Shown one piece after another: positions 55,537-64,000 of a stretch of DNA of 64,000 nt. The notes below the pieces were generated by a model that was not told the DNA's origin, searched no databases, and worked only from the letters and a program-made list of their open reading frames with translations. Each line of letters starts with the position of its first letter. The stretch's first letter is position 1. Origin of the DNA: Comamonas composti DSM 21721. GTDB lineage: Bacteria > Pseudomonadota > Gammaproteobacteria > Burkholderiales > Burkholderiaceae_C. The translations under genes and the position numbers were made by a program. The stretch lies in assembly GCF_000429845.1 (NCBI RefSeq), contig NZ_KE386971.1:62198-126197 (forward strand), written 5' to 3'.

Positions 55537-56733
55537 ATGGCACGCAACAGCTTTCAATGGGACGACCCTTTTCAGCTGGACCAGCAACTGAGCGAGGACG
55601 AGCGCATGATCCGCGACGCCGCGCGCGATTACTGCCAGGACAGGCTGGCGCCGCGCGTGCTGGAGATGTTCCGCCACGAAAAAACCGACATCAGCATCTT
55701 CCGTGAGATGGGCGAGCTGGGTCTGTTAGGCCCCACCATTCCCACCGAATACGGCGGCGCTGGCCTGAACTATGTGAGCTACGGCCTGGTGGCCCGCGAA
55801 ATCGAGCGCGTGGACAGCGGCTACCGCTCCATGGCCTCGGTGCAGTCCTCCCTGGTGATGGTGCCCATCAACGAATTCGGCACCGAAGCGCAAAAGCAGA
55901 AATACCTGCCCAAGCTGGCCAGCGGCGAGTTCATCGGCTGCTTTGGCCTGACCGAACCCGACCACGGCTCCGACCCCGGCTCCATGGCCACCCGCGCCTA
56001 CAAGGTTGACGGCGGCTACAAGCTCAAGGGCAGCAAGATGTGGATCACCAACAGCCCGGTGGCCGACGTGTTCGTGGTCTGGGCCAAGGAAGTGTCCGAA
56101 GGCGGCGCTGTGGGCCAGATTCGCGGCTTCATCCTGGACAAGGGCATGAAGGGCCTGTCGGCCCCCGCCATCCACGGCAAGGTGGGCCTGCGCGCCTCCA
56201 TCACCGGTGAAATCGTCATGGACGATGTCTTCGTGCCCGAAGAAAACGCCTTCCCCGAGATCCGTGGCTTGAAGGGCCCCTTCACCTGCCTGAACAGCGC
56301 CCGCTTCGGCATTGCCTGGGGCGCCATGGGTGCGGCCGAGTTCTGCTGGCACACCGCCCGCCAGTACACGCTGGACCGCAAGCAGTTTGGCCGCCCCCTG
56401 GCCGCCAACCAGCTGATCCAGAAAAAGCTGGCCGATATGCAGACCGAAATCACCCTGGGCCTGCAAGCCGCCCTGCGCGTGGGCCGAATGAAGGACGAGC
56501 ACCAGAACGTGGTGGAAATCACCTCGCTGATCAAGCGCAACAACTGCGGCAAGTCGCTGGACATTGCCCGCCTGGCACGCGACATGATGGGCGGCAACGG
56601 CATCTCCGACGAGTTCGGCGTGGCCCGCCATCTGGTGAACCTGGAAGTGGTGAATACCTATGAAGGCACGCACGATGTGCATGCCTTGATCTTGGGCCGC
56701 GCACAAACCGGCATCGCAGCTTTTTCTAACTGA
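55537..56733 (+). CDS. gcdH: Glutaryl-CoA dehydrogenase
   Basis: 398 residues, acyl-CoA dehydrogenase fold. [39 protein letters not shown] and [15 protein letters not shown] are GCDH-type; the catalytic Glu is in [17 protein letters not shown]. Uses FAD to oxidise and decarboxylate glutaryl-CoA to crotonyl-CoA in lysine/glutarate breakdown. The start at 55537 ([11 protein letters not shown]) follows AGGAG by 9 nt; the ATG at 55528 overlaps that site and is rejected. Confidence 0.94.
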   Translation: MARNSFQWDDPFQLDQQLSEDERMIRDAARDYCQDRLAPRVLEMFRHEKTDISIFREMGELGLLGPTIPTEYGGAGLNYVSYGLVAREIERVDSGYRSMASVQSSLVMVPINEFGTEAQKQKYLPKLASGEFIGCFGLTEPDHGSDPGSMATRAYKVDGGYKLKGSKMWITNSPVADVFVVWAKEVSEGGAVGQIRGFILDKGMKGLSAPAIHGKVGLRASITGEIVMDDVFVPEENAFPEIRGLKGPFTCLNSARFGIAWGAMGAAEFCWHTARQYTLDRKQFGRPLAANQLIQKKLADMQTEITLGLQAALRVGRMKDEHQNVVEITSLIKRNNCGKSLDIARLARDMMGGNGISDEFGVARHLVNLEVVNTYEGTHDVHALILGRAQTGIAAFSN

Positions 56734-57127
56734 GGTCGCGGCGCATACAAGCCCTGATACGTCGTTATGGAGCCTGGTCGTAGCGCTCACGCCTTGTCTC
56801 AGGACTTGTCTGCACCGCTGGACTGTGGTTTCGCTAGCCCAGCCCGTACATCCGCCGTGCCTGCCGGTATGACTCCTTCCCCCGCCGGGGGAAGGCGGGG
56901 ATGGGGGCTCACACAGGTAGCCCCCCTCCTAACCCTCCCGGGCTCTGCTTGCGCTGGTGGGATGCGTCAGCCCTGGCACTCTTCTGGGTCAGCTATTTAT
57001 TTCATAGCCACCTTAGCGCTGATGAATTGGGTTCTGGGTTGATTTCGACTCAGAACCCAAGCACATAGCGCGCAAGCCGCTTCTTTTTTGAGAGCTTTTG
57101 CTCTGCACTTTTCCGGATCGACTGGAT
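56734..57127. other. 394-bp gap between gcdH and the CoA-transferase gene
   Basis: No gene. It contains the strong hairpins at 56875-56925 and an AT-richer second half before the CoA-transferase. Confidence 0.6.
56875..56925. repeat. Two consecutive GC-rich hairpins after gcdH
   Basis: CCTTCCCCC-GCC-GGGGGAAGG (9-bp perfect arms) and GGGGGCT-N9-AGCCCCC (7-bp arms). This looks like a chromosomal intergenic repeat or a transcription-ending structure without a T-run. Confidence 0.55.
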
Positions 57128-58387
57128 ATGAACGCCTCTGCAATCCCCGCCCAAGCCGCGCTGGCTGGCATCAAGGTGCTGGACCTGTCCCGCGTGCTGG
57201 CCGGCCCCTGGGCCACGCAGATGCTGGCCGACCTGGGCGCCGATGTGATCAAGGTCGAACGCCCGGTGGCGGGCGACGATACGCGCCATTGGGGCCCTCC
57301 GTTTTTGAAGGACGCGGCCGGCAACGACACACGCGAGGCCAGCTATTTCACGGCCTGCAACCGCAACAAGCGCAGCATCACCGTGGACATGGCCCACCCC
57401 GAGGGCCAGGCCCTGCTGCGCCGCATGGCAGCCGAGGCCGATGTGGTGGTGGAGAACTTCAAGGTCGGGGGCCTGGCGCAATACGGCCTGGACTACGACA
57501 GCCTCAAGGCCTTGAACCCCAGGCTGATCTACTGCTCCATCACCGGCTTTGGCCAGGATGGGCCCTATGCCGAACGTGCCGGCTACGACCTGATGGTGCA
57601 AGCCATGTGCGGGCTGATGAGCATCACCGGCCATGCCGATGGCGAACCCGGCGGCGGCCCCTTGAAGGTGGGCGTGGCCGTGATCGATGTGTTCACCGGC
57701 CTGTATGCCAGCAACGCCATCCTTGCCGCGCTCAATGCCCGCGACAACGCGCGCTGCGGCACAGGCCAGGGCCAGTACATCGACATGGCCTTGCTGGATG
57801 TGGGCATGGCCGTGCTGGCCAACCAGGCCGCAGGCTATCTGGCCACGGACAAGGCACCGGCCCGGGCCGGCAACATCCACCCCAGCCTGGCGCCCTACCA
57901 GGACTTCAAGACCCGCGACGGCAATGTGCTGCTGGCCATTGGCAACGACGGCCAGTTCGCCCGCTTTTGCGCCGCCGTGGGCCAGCCGGCCTGGGCGCAG
58001 GACGCACGCTTTGCCACCAACACCGCACGCGTGCAAAACCGCAGCGCGCTGCTGGCGCTGATGGTGCCGCTGATGCAAACCCGTGGCACCCAGGACTGGA
58101 TTGCGCTGTTCGAAGACAAGGCCGTGCCCTGCGGCCCCATCAACACCGTGGCCCAGGCCTTTGACGATCCCCAGGTCCGGGCCCGTGGCATTCGCGTGCA
58201 GTTGCCCAGCGGCCAGCCCGGCCTGCCCGATGTGGCCGGCGTGGCCAGCCCGCTGCGCCTTCAGGGCACGCCGCCGGTGCTGCACAGAGCGCCGCCAGCC
58301 CTTGGTCAGCACACCGACGAAGTGCTGGCCGAGATGGGACTGACGCCCGCGCACATAGCCGAGCTTCGGGGCAATGCCGTGATCTGA
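57128..58387 (+). CDS. CaiB/BaiF family (class III) CoA-transferase, probably glutarate CoA-transferase
   Basis: 419 residues. ALAGIKVLDLSRVLAGPWATQMLADLGADVIKVE is the family N-terminus; GYDLMVQAMCGLMSITG follows. The Asp expected in the active-site region is in GQYIDMALLDV. It moves CoA from a donor such as succinyl-CoA to a dicarboxylate. Position behind gcdH suggests glutarate as acceptor (like the human SUGCT enzyme), supplying glutaryl-CoA; this is inference from context. Confidence 0.9.
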   Translation: MNASAIPAQAALAGIKVLDLSRVLAGPWATQMLADLGADVIKVERPVAGDDTRHWGPPFLKDAAGNDTREASYFTACNRNKRSITVDMAHPEGQALLRRMAAEADVVVENFKVGGLAQYGLDYDSLKALNPRLIYCSITGFGQDGPYAERAGYDLMVQAMCGLMSITGHADGEPGGGPLKVGVAVIDVFTGLYASNAILAALNARDNARCGTGQGQYIDMALLDVGMAVLANQAAGYLATDKAPARAGNIHPSLAPYQDFKTRDGNVLLAIGNDGQFARFCAAVGQPAWAQDARFATNTARVQNRSALLALMVPLMQTRGTQDWIALFEDKAVPCGPINTVAQAFDDPQVRARGIRVQLPSGQPGLPDVAGVASPLRLQGTPPVLHRAPPALGQHTDEVLAEMGLTPAHIAELRGNAVI

Positions 58388-58517
58388 GCGCGCCACCGCG
58401 CCATGCCAGCGCCCCTGGACAAGCCCACGACAGAGGCCGGACACACCGGCCCATGGCTTGCCTTTTCCCCCAGCGCCTCACGCGCTGAACCTACCACCTG
58501 ACCCAAGGAGACAAAGC

Positions 58518-59498
58518 ATGCAATTTTCACCCACCTCAACCCTGGCCCGCGGCCTGTTGATCAGCCTGGCCCTGAGTGGCACGGCTCTGGCCCAGAGCAA
58601 CTACCCCAGCAAGCCCATACGCCTGCTGGTTCCGTTTGCCGCCGGCGGCACCACGGACCTGATTGCACGCATCGTGGCCGAGCCCCTGGGCCGCGCCCTG
58701 GGCCAGCCCGTGATCGTGGAAAACAAGGGCGGTGGAGGCGGCGCCATCGGTGCAGCGGAAACGGCACGCGCCCAGCCCGATGGCTACAACCTGGGCATTG
58801 CCACGGTCTCGACCACGGCCACCAATCCGGCCATCAACCCAAAGATCAGCTACAACGTGGCCACCGACTTCACGCCCATTGTGAACATCGCTGCCACACC
58901 CAACATCATTGCGGCCAACCCGAAATTCCCGGCCAAGAACTACCAGGAATTCCTGGCCCAGATCAAACAAAACCCCGGCAAGTTCTCCTATGCCTCGCCC
59001 GGCAACGGCAGCATCACGCACTTGATGATGGAGATGTACAAGCTTGCCACCAGCACCGATGTCACCCACGTGCCCTACCGCGGCAGCGGCCCTGCACTCA
59101 ACGATGCGGTCGCCGGCCAGGTTCCTCTGATTTTCGACAACCTGCCCTCCACCCTGGGATTTGTGAAGGAAAAGCGCCTCATCCCCATTGTCGTGGCCGC
59201 TCCCCAGCGCCTGGATTCCCTGCCCGATGTACCCACCTTCAAGGAGGTAGGCCTGCCACAGGTCAACCGCATGGCCTACTACGGCATCGTGGGCCCCAAG
59301 AACATGCCGCGCGAACTCGTGGACAAGATCAACGCGGCCACACACAAGGTCTTGCAAGACCCGGCCGTGAAAAAGCGCATCGAGGAGACAGGCTCCATGA
59401 TCGTGGCCGACACGCCTGAAGCCTTTGCCAAGCAGATGCAGGAAGAGCTCGCGGTCTACAAGGAGGTCGTGGTCAAGCAGAAGCTGACCATGGATTGA
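58518..59498 (+). CDS. Bug-family (TctC-like) periplasmic solute receptor
   Basis: 326 residues. Signal peptide ~1-25 (LLISLALSGTALA/QS), then the Bug core YPSKPIRLLVPFAAGGTTDLIAR, PVIVENKGGGGGAIGA, THVPYRGSGPALNDAVAGQV and DVPTFKEVGLP. AAGGAG ribosome-binding site. Such receptors feed TctAB permeases or act in sensing; no tctAB is nearby. Its place behind gcdH and the CoA-transferase suggests that it binds glutarate or a related dicarboxylate (inference). Confidence 0.92.
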   Translation: MQFSPTSTLARGLLISLALSGTALAQSNYPSKPIRLLVPFAAGGTTDLIARIVAEPLGRALGQPVIVENKGGGGGAIGAAETARAQPDGYNLGIATVSTTATNPAINPKISYNVATDFTPIVNIAATPNIIAANPKFPAKNYQEFLAQIKQNPGKFSYASPGNGSITHLMMEMYKLATSTDVTHVPYRGSGPALNDAVAGQVPLIFDNLPSTLGFVKEKRLIPIVVAAPQRLDSLPDVPTFKEVGLPQVNRMAYYGIVGPKNMPRELVDKINAATHKVLQDPAVKKRIEETGSMIVADTPEAFAKQMQEELAVYKEVVVKQKLTMD

Positions 59499-59550
59499 GA
59501 ATCTGCCGAAGCCCCTGGATGCCCGGCCAGGGGCATGGCCCAAAGCCTAA

Positions 59551-59567
59551 GAGCGTGTTCACGATCT
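59551..59567. repeat. Solo left end of the inverted-repeat element next to copy 3
   Basis: GAGCGTGTTCACGATCT is flanked by TAA on both sides (59548-59550 and 59568-59570 region), abutting the full copy. It mirrors the tandem arrangement at 28239-28259. Confidence 0.75.
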
Positions 59568-59568
59568 A

Positions 59569-59837
59569 AGAACGTGTTTACGATCTCCTCGGCGCCGCGC
59601 CAGTGTCTGTGCGGGTTGGGATGCAAGGCGCGACACCGCAGCAATAGCCGTGCTATTGCGAGGATTCGCAAAGCGGCAGACCGCCCGCAAAGGCACTGGC
59701 CCGAAGGGTTGGAGCGAAATCGGGCTATTTTCTAGCGCTAAAGCTTGCTTGCACCCCGGTGCAAGCTGCGGCCCATCGACTCGAACTCATCCCGATTGCG
59801 CTCCAACGCGGCAGCGTAGAGATCGTAAACACGTTCT
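59569..59837. mobile_element. 269-bp MITE-like element, copy 3
   Basis: Perfect 18-bp terminal repeats (GAACGTGTTTACGATCTC / GAGATCGTAAACACGTTC) flanked by TAA on both sides, a clean 3-bp TNA duplication. Same internal hairpins as copies 1 and 2. The right edge supplies the stop codon of the AraC-type gene: TAG on the minus strand at 59836-59838 is made from the target TTA and the first G of the element. Confidence 0.85.
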
Positions 59838-60906
59838 AAGGCCCAAGCCTGGCCTTGAGCGCCGATGGGCTGCAGCCGAAGTGCGCCTGGAACGCCCCCG
59901 AGAAATGGGAGCTGCTGCGATAGCCGGCCAGCTGCGCGGCCTGGGCCACCGTCACCTGCCCCTGCTCCAGCGCGGCACGCGCTCTTTGCAGGCGCTGTGC
60001 ACGCACAAAGCGCCCCAGACTCTGCCCGTCTGCGACCGCAGGAAAATGCCGCTGCAGATGCGCGAGGCTCATGCCTGCATGCCGGGCGATCCGGGCCATG
60101 TCCATGCCATCGGCGGCCGAAGTGCAAAGCCAGTCGCGCAAGGCCGCCAGGCGCAGATACGGCTGAGCCGCCACATTGCGCACCGGTGCCAGCGCGGGAG
60201 AGATCTCCTCCCCGCCTGCCGCGGACGGAGCAAGCGCCAAACCCTTGGCCGCAGCCGCACGGCTCACGCCGGCAATGGCCTCGAGCACGATCTCCAGGCA
60301 GCGGCTTTGCGTCCACAGCATCTGCAGATGCGCAGGCAGGGTTCGGCCACGATGCAGTTGATCGGCCAGGGCCAGCACCCGCGCCGAGGGCTGCCAGCAA
60401 GAGTAGGCGAGATGCCGGGTCATGAACTCGGCCATGGTCTCGCGCATCACGCCGGCCTGCTCCAGCCATTGCGGAGTCAGCGTGAGAATGAGCTTGCGCT
60501 CGCGCCGGCCAGCGCGCCACTGGCGCATAAAACGATCGGTGCGCGTCAGCGCCACCACGGCCGCACATTGCCCTGCCTGGCCCGCACGCAGATGCAGCCT
60601 CAGACCGCCGTAGGAGAGCTCGGTCTCGCCCTCCAGCAGCAATGCGATCTTCAGCCCCGGATACAGCAGATTCGAGGTGCGCATGGTGCGCAAGTCCTGC
60701 ACCCTGGTGCGGTAGAGCACCATGCCCGGCTGCACGCAGTCGATTTTCATGCTGCCCTGGAGCAAATCAGTGGCAGACGTGACAGCCAGATCACCCACGA
60801 TGTACTCCCGGCCAAGAAATTCCAGAGAGCGCTCCAGATCGGACACTTGCAGCAAATGCGGGCAAGCGGAGTGAAAACCGAGGTTTTTGGATGCAATAGC
60901 AGACAT
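59836..60906 (-). CDS. AraC-family regulator of the siderophore locus (PchR-like)
   Basis: 356 residues. The N-terminal ligand-binding region (to ~250) and a C-terminal AraC HTH pair: MDMARIARHAGMSLAHLQRHF and VTVAQAAQLAGYRSSSHFSGAF...GCSPSALK. Regulators of this type next to TonB receptors respond to the imported ferric siderophore and activate the receptor gene. Start 60906 was chosen because the upstream ATG at 60960 lies in the Fur box. The stop codon is formed at the border of the MITE-like element, so the C-terminus may be slightly altered. Confidence 0.9.
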   Translation of the reverse strand: MSAIASKNLGFHSACPHLLQVSDLERSLEFLGREYIVGDLAVTSATDLLQGSMKIDCVQPGMVLYRTRVQDLRTMRTSNLLYPGLKIALLLEGETELSYGGLRLHLRAGQAGQCAAVVALTRTDRFMRQWRAGRRERKLILTLTPQWLEQAGVMRETMAEFMTRHLAYSCWQPSARVLALADQLHRGRTLPAHLQMLWTQSRCLEIVLEAIAGVSRAAAAKGLALAPSAAGGEEISPALAPVRNVAAQPYLRLAALRDWLCTSAADGMDMARIARHAGMSLAHLQRHFPAVADGQSLGRFVRAQRLQRARAALEQGQVTVAQAAQLAGYRSSSHFSGAFQAHFGCSPSALKARLGP

Positions 60907-60945
60907 GTTGCAAGATGCCAGACGGCGTGAATCAGGCGGACAAAT

Positions 60946-60964
60946 AAAATTGATTCTCATTTAA
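60946..60964. promoter_or_regulatory. Fur box between the AraC and TonB-receptor genes
   Basis: AAAATTGATTCTCATTTAA is close to the Fur consensus half-sites (TGATTCTCATT core). It is ~40 bp from the AraC start and 26 bp from the receptor start, so iron-bound Fur could repress both. Confidence 0.7.
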
Positions 60965-60990
60965 GCACATGCCACCCCGGCGTTCTTCTC

Positions 60991-62979
60991 ATGTCCTCAG
61001 TCTTGCGCCCCCTCTCCCTGGCCTGCCTGTGCGCAGCCGCCAACCTCTCCCATGCCCAGACCGCTGCTCCCCCTCAGGACCCGCTGGGCACGGTGGTGGT
61101 CACCGCCAGCGGCAGCGCGGTGGATATCAAGGACGCACCGGCCAGCATTTCCGTCATCACCCAGGAGGAATTGCGCAGCCGCCCTTCCCATGAGCTGGCC
61201 GAGCTGCTGGCCGGCGTGGAAGGGGTGACGCTGAACCGCAGCGCCAATGGCTCGCCCACCATACAGATGCGCGGCTTTGACCAGGCCTACACGCTGATGC
61301 TGATCGATGGCAAACGCGTCAACGCCAGCACCTCCATGTTCCGCGGCGGCGCGGCCTATGACAGCGGCTGGGTGCCGCTGGACGATATCGAGCGCGTGGA
61401 AGTGGTGCGTGGCCCCATGTCCTCGCTGTATGGCGCCGACGCCATAGGCGGGGTGATCAACATCATCACCAAACCCGTGGGTACGCGCTGGAAGGGCTCG
61501 GTCACGGCCGAAACCGTGCTGCAGCAGGACCGCGACCTGGCCGACAGCCAGAAGCTGGGCTTTTTGCTCAGCGGCCCGTTGGTGAGCGAGCGCCTGGGCA
61601 TCAAGCTCTACGGCAACTACGACCACCGCTCGGACAGCAAGGCCGAGAGCGGCTTCAACGCCGGCTACCCGCTGTTTGCCCGCACCCGCAACCGCCATGC
61701 CGGCGGCCAGCTGGCCTGGCGGCCCGATGCCCGCCAGAACGTCACCTTCGATGCCGACACCAGCAGCAAGACCCAGGGCATGTACACCATGGAGCGCGAT
61801 GCCTTTGCGCTGCGCCACAAGGGCAACTGGGGCGCAGCCACCACCGAGCTGACGCTGAGCGCCGACGAGATCCGCAACCTCAAGGGCATGATCGACACCC
61901 AGAACAATCCCAACCACTCCAACAGCTATGCCCTGAATGGCAAGGCCAGCTTTCCGGTGGACTGGAGCAATCAATTCCTCACCGTGGGCTTTGATGCCCG
62001 CAAGGAAAAACTCTACGACCCCGCCAACCTCAGCGGCTGGCCGGGTGTGTCCTCCACCCAAGGCAACCCCAGCACCTCGGTCAGCCAATATGCGCTGTTT
62101 GTGGAAGATGAAATCCGCCTCAGCGAGCGCCTGGCCATTACGCTGGGTGACCGTTTTGACCACCACGAGAACTTTGGCGGCAACCACAGCCCCCGCGCCT
62201 ACGGTGTCTTCCACCTGAACCCGGCATGGACCATCAAGGGCGGGGTCTCGCGGGCCTTTCGCACGCCCACCCTGGTGCAAAACAGCCCCCATTGGGGCTC
62301 GGTATCCTGCGGCAGCGCCACCAGCGGTTGCTACATCATTGGCAGCAAGGACCTGAAGCCCGAAACCGCGCTGAGCAAGGAAATCGGCCTGCAATACCAG
62401 CAGGGCGCACACAACGCCAGCGTCACCGTGTTCGACACCAAGCTGAAGAACATGATCGACATCGAAAGCCGCACCCGCGATGCGGCCCTGGCCCCGGGCT
62501 TTGACAACTTTGTCGGCTTTTTGCCCGATGGCCGCCCCATCTTCAGCTACCAGAACATCAACAGCGCCCGCACCCGGGGGCTGGAAGCCAGCTGGAAATG
62601 GCAGGCCACGGCCGACCTGGGCTTCAAAAGCAGCTACACCTATCTCTCGGCCAAGAACACCAGCAAGGCAGTGCACACACCGCTGCTCAATCGCTCGCGC
62701 CACAACCTCAACGTGGCCGCCGACTGGCGCCTGAATGCGCAATGGAGCCTGGCTGCCAACTGGCGCTTGCAAAGCGCGCAGCCGCTGAACACCGCCAACA
62801 CCGTGCGCAAGCCCGGCCATGGCCTGGTGGACCTGAGCGCGGCCTGGAAAATCAGCCCCAGCACCACGCTGCGCACCGGTATCTTGAACCTGGCCAACCG
62901 CAGCTTCGAGCGCATCAACGCCAGCGATTACAGCGAGGAAGGCCGCCGCATCTATCTGTCGCTGAACGCCCAGTTCTGA
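60991..62979 (+). CDS. TonB-dependent siderophore receptor (CirA/FepA-like)
   Basis: 662 residues. Signal peptide ~1-22 (SLACLCAAANLSHA/QT), TonB box-like GTVVVTAS, plug domain with ELAELLAGVEGV, RGFDQAYTLMLIDGKRV and RVEVVRGPMSSLYGADAIGGVINIITK, then a 22-strand barrel ending in the aromatic NAQF. A Cys pair in one loop (VSCGSATSGCYII) is typical of catecholate receptors. With the Fes-like esterase next door it probably imports a ferric catecholate such as enterobactin or its fragments. Confidence 0.94.
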   Translation: MSSVLRPLSLACLCAAANLSHAQTAAPPQDPLGTVVVTASGSAVDIKDAPASISVITQEELRSRPSHELAELLAGVEGVTLNRSANGSPTIQMRGFDQAYTLMLIDGKRVNASTSMFRGGAAYDSGWVPLDDIERVEVVRGPMSSLYGADAIGGVINIITKPVGTRWKGSVTAETVLQQDRDLADSQKLGFLLSGPLVSERLGIKLYGNYDHRSDSKAESGFNAGYPLFARTRNRHAGGQLAWRPDARQNVTFDADTSSKTQGMYTMERDAFALRHKGNWGAATTELTLSADEIRNLKGMIDTQNNPNHSNSYALNGKASFPVDWSNQFLTVGFDARKEKLYDPANLSGWPGVSSTQGNPSTSVSQYALFVEDEIRLSERLAITLGDRFDHHENFGGNHSPRAYGVFHLNPAWTIKGGVSRAFRTPTLVQNSPHWGSVSCGSATSGCYIIGSKDLKPETALSKEIGLQYQQGAHNASVTVFDTKLKNMIDIESRTRDAALAPGFDNFVGFLPDGRPIFSYQNINSARTRGLEASWKWQATADLGFKSSYTYLSAKNTSKAVHTPLLNRSRHNLNVAADWRLNAQWSLAANWRLQSAQPLNTANTVRKPGHGLVDLSAAWKISPSTTLRTGILNLANRSFERINASDYSEEGRRIYLSLNAQF

Positions 62980-63000
62980 TCCCCTTCCGCTTGCCCTGCC

Positions 63001-64000
63001 ATGCCCTCCATGTTTTCACACCGTTTTCTCCCACGCCCCCTGCGCTCCTTTCAACCCTTCCAACCCTTACACGGACTGCGCGGGCTGATCGCCTGCGGCC
63101 TCGCCGCCGCCGTGCTGCCCTCTGCCCTGGCCGCAGGCCCTGCAGACACAGCGGGGCTGCGCTGCCAGGCCCAGGCGGCCCCTGCCCCCCAACACTGGCA
63201 GCGCTGCGACCAGCCCCTGCAAGGCCCGGTGCTGCACATCCAGGCTCCGGCCGGACAGCTGCTGCTGTGGACGCTGGAGGGCGGAAGCCACGCCCATGAG
63301 GTGCAGCTATTCGGCCCGGACGGGCAGTTGCTGCGCCAATGGCCTGCGGTGCACAACGGCCGCCAGGAGCTGGGCTGGGCCACCACCAGCGCCGGCCACT
63401 ACCGGTTACAGGCCCGCAACCCCTATTTCACGCCAGGCCCGGATGCCGCGCCCCTGCAGTGGCAGCTGCGCACCAGCGCCCCCGCCCAGCGCGACCTGCC
63501 CGCCACCGGAGCCACGCCTGCAGCACCGGCAAGCAGCCCGTTGCACTCGCCACTCTTGCTTCAGCTTCAGGAGCAGCTAGCGCAGGCCGGTGCTGCGCAA
63601 AAGGCCAGTTTGATTCAAAACTTCTGGCGCAGCGTGCAGGCCCAAGGCACACCGCTGCTGGAGCCCCTGCCCCATTCCCAGGAGGTGTTGACCACCTTTT
63701 TGTGGCGCGCACCGGCCGGTACGGCCGACCAGGCCCACCTGGTGCGGCTGGACTGGGCCATGCGCTCGGACTCGCCCTTCCAGCTGCAGCAGCTGCCGGG
63801 CACGGATATCTGGCAGCTCAGCCTGCCGCTGCCACGCGGCCTGCGCGCCGCCTACCAACTGGTGGTGGACCCGCTGCGCTACCCCGCAGCCGCGGGCCAG
63901 GCCCCCAGCCGCATGCAGCAGATGCAAACCCAGCAGTTGGCCGCCCAGCGCGATGCCCTCAACCCCCATGTCTGGCATGCGGGCAACCCGGACCTCGCTG
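63001..64000 (+). CDS. fes: Enterochelin-esterase (Fes)-like protein, 3' end outside window
   Basis: The first ~333 residues are present. A signal-peptide-like N-terminus (LIACGLAAAVLPSALA) is followed by a beta-rich N-terminal domain, then the Fes-N pattern FLWRAPAG and LPGTDIWQLSLPLPRGLRAAYQLVVDPL, leading to the hydrolase domain beyond the window. Fes enzymes cut the trilactone of ferric enterobactin; the exported form would work in the periplasm. A copy of the AGCGCTT repeat is embedded in the coding region at 63571-63621. Start could be 63001 or 63010; no ribosome-binding site is seen. Confidence 0.85.
   Translation, partial: MPSMFSHRFLPRPLRSFQPFQPLHGLRGLIACGLAAAVLPSALAAGPADTAGLRCQAQAAPAPQHWQRCDQPLQGPVLHIQAPAGQLLLWTLEGGSHAHEVQLFGPDGQLLRQWPAVHNGRQELGWATTSAGHYRLQARNPYFTPGPDAAPLQWQLRTSAPAQRDLPATGATPAAPASSPLHSPLLLQLQEQLAQAGAAQKASLIQNFWRSVQAQGTPLLEPLPHSQEVLTTFLWRAPAGTADQAHLVRLDWAMRSDSPFQLQQLPGTDIWQLSLPLPRGLRAAYQLVVDPLRYPAAAGQAPSRMQQMQTQQLAAQRDALNPHVWHAGNPDLA
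63571..63621. repeat. AGCGCTT-family repeat inside the fes-like coding region
   Basis: GAGCAGCTAGCGC at the left and GCGCAAAAGGCCAGTTTGATT at the right match the outer arms of intergenic family members (compare 24310 and 46920). It is read in frame as EQLAQAGAAQKASLIQN, in the linker between the N-terminal region and the Fes domain. Confidence 0.55.

Noticed and set aside
1..64000. CRISPR arrays, prophage or integrative elements
   Set aside because: No regularly spaced repeats, no cas, integrase, transposase or phage structural genes seen; the only tRNA gene has no attachment-site-like repeat of its 3' end in the window.

Overview
This is a high-GC window of Gram-negative chromosome. Gene content and protein style (TRAP and Bug-type solute receptors, the hemC-hemD-hemX-hemY order, flhDC, dxs-ispA-xseB order, YceI pairs behind cytochrome b561) point to a betaproteobacterium of the Comamonadaceae, probably Comamonas or a close relative. 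This placement is inferred from family resemblance; no rRNA gene is present to settle it. Nearly all of the window reads as ordinary chromosome. I see no prophage, no transposase gene, no CRISPR array and no rRNA operon.

Layout. 1-6.4 kb: the 3' end of a large repeat-built adhesin, a small monooxygenase, spermidine acetyltransferase SpeG, an orphan ABC ATPase cut at its 3' end by a repeat, and a chemoreceptor. 6.5-15.8 kb: a four-gene RND efflux operon on the minus strand (mdtA-mdtB-mdtC-outer-membrane factor). 16.4-22.2 kb: a lipoprotein GH9 glycosidase, then a TRAP transporter of the TakP (2-oxoacid) type whose permease genes converge on the receptor gene. 22.4-25.6 kb: the isoprenoid precursor operon xseB-ispA-dxs. 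25.7-31.1 kb: a Rieske oxygenase with a structured leader, a DMT exporter, SseA, FlhDC. 31.3-38.5 kb: ppc diverging from hemC-hemD-hemX-hemY. 39-51 kb: cytochrome b561/YceI, an AT-rich DUF805 gene, valS, galU, tusA, a Nudix hydrolase, cysM, tRNA-Leu(CAA), LrgA/LrgB. 51.4-59.5 kb: a DMT exporter with a divergent LysR gene, tenA, and a probable glutarate catabolic locus (LysR, gcdH, class III CoA-transferase, Bug receptor). 59.8-64 kb: a Fur-box-controlled siderophore locus (AraC regulator, TonB receptor, Fes-type esterase running off the end).

The most unusual content is non-coding. A 269-bp element (18-bp terminal inverted repeats, strong internal hairpins, apparent 3-bp TNA target duplications, no ORF) occurs three times at full length (28259, 38712, 59569), with at least six shorter derivatives. 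Several copies sit flush against stop codons and two supply the stop codon. A second, unrelated family of AGCGCTT-type hairpins lies both between genes and inside coding sequence: it encodes residues of HemD and of the Fes-like esterase, and appears to have contributed the MdtC tail and the start of the outer-membrane factor. Smaller candidates are a roughly 100-nt structured leader RNA before the Rieske gene, a near-perfect 32-bp palindrome just downstream of a promoter before the GH9 gene, and terminator-like hairpins placed only 25-35 nt before the start codons of valS, galU and dctP.
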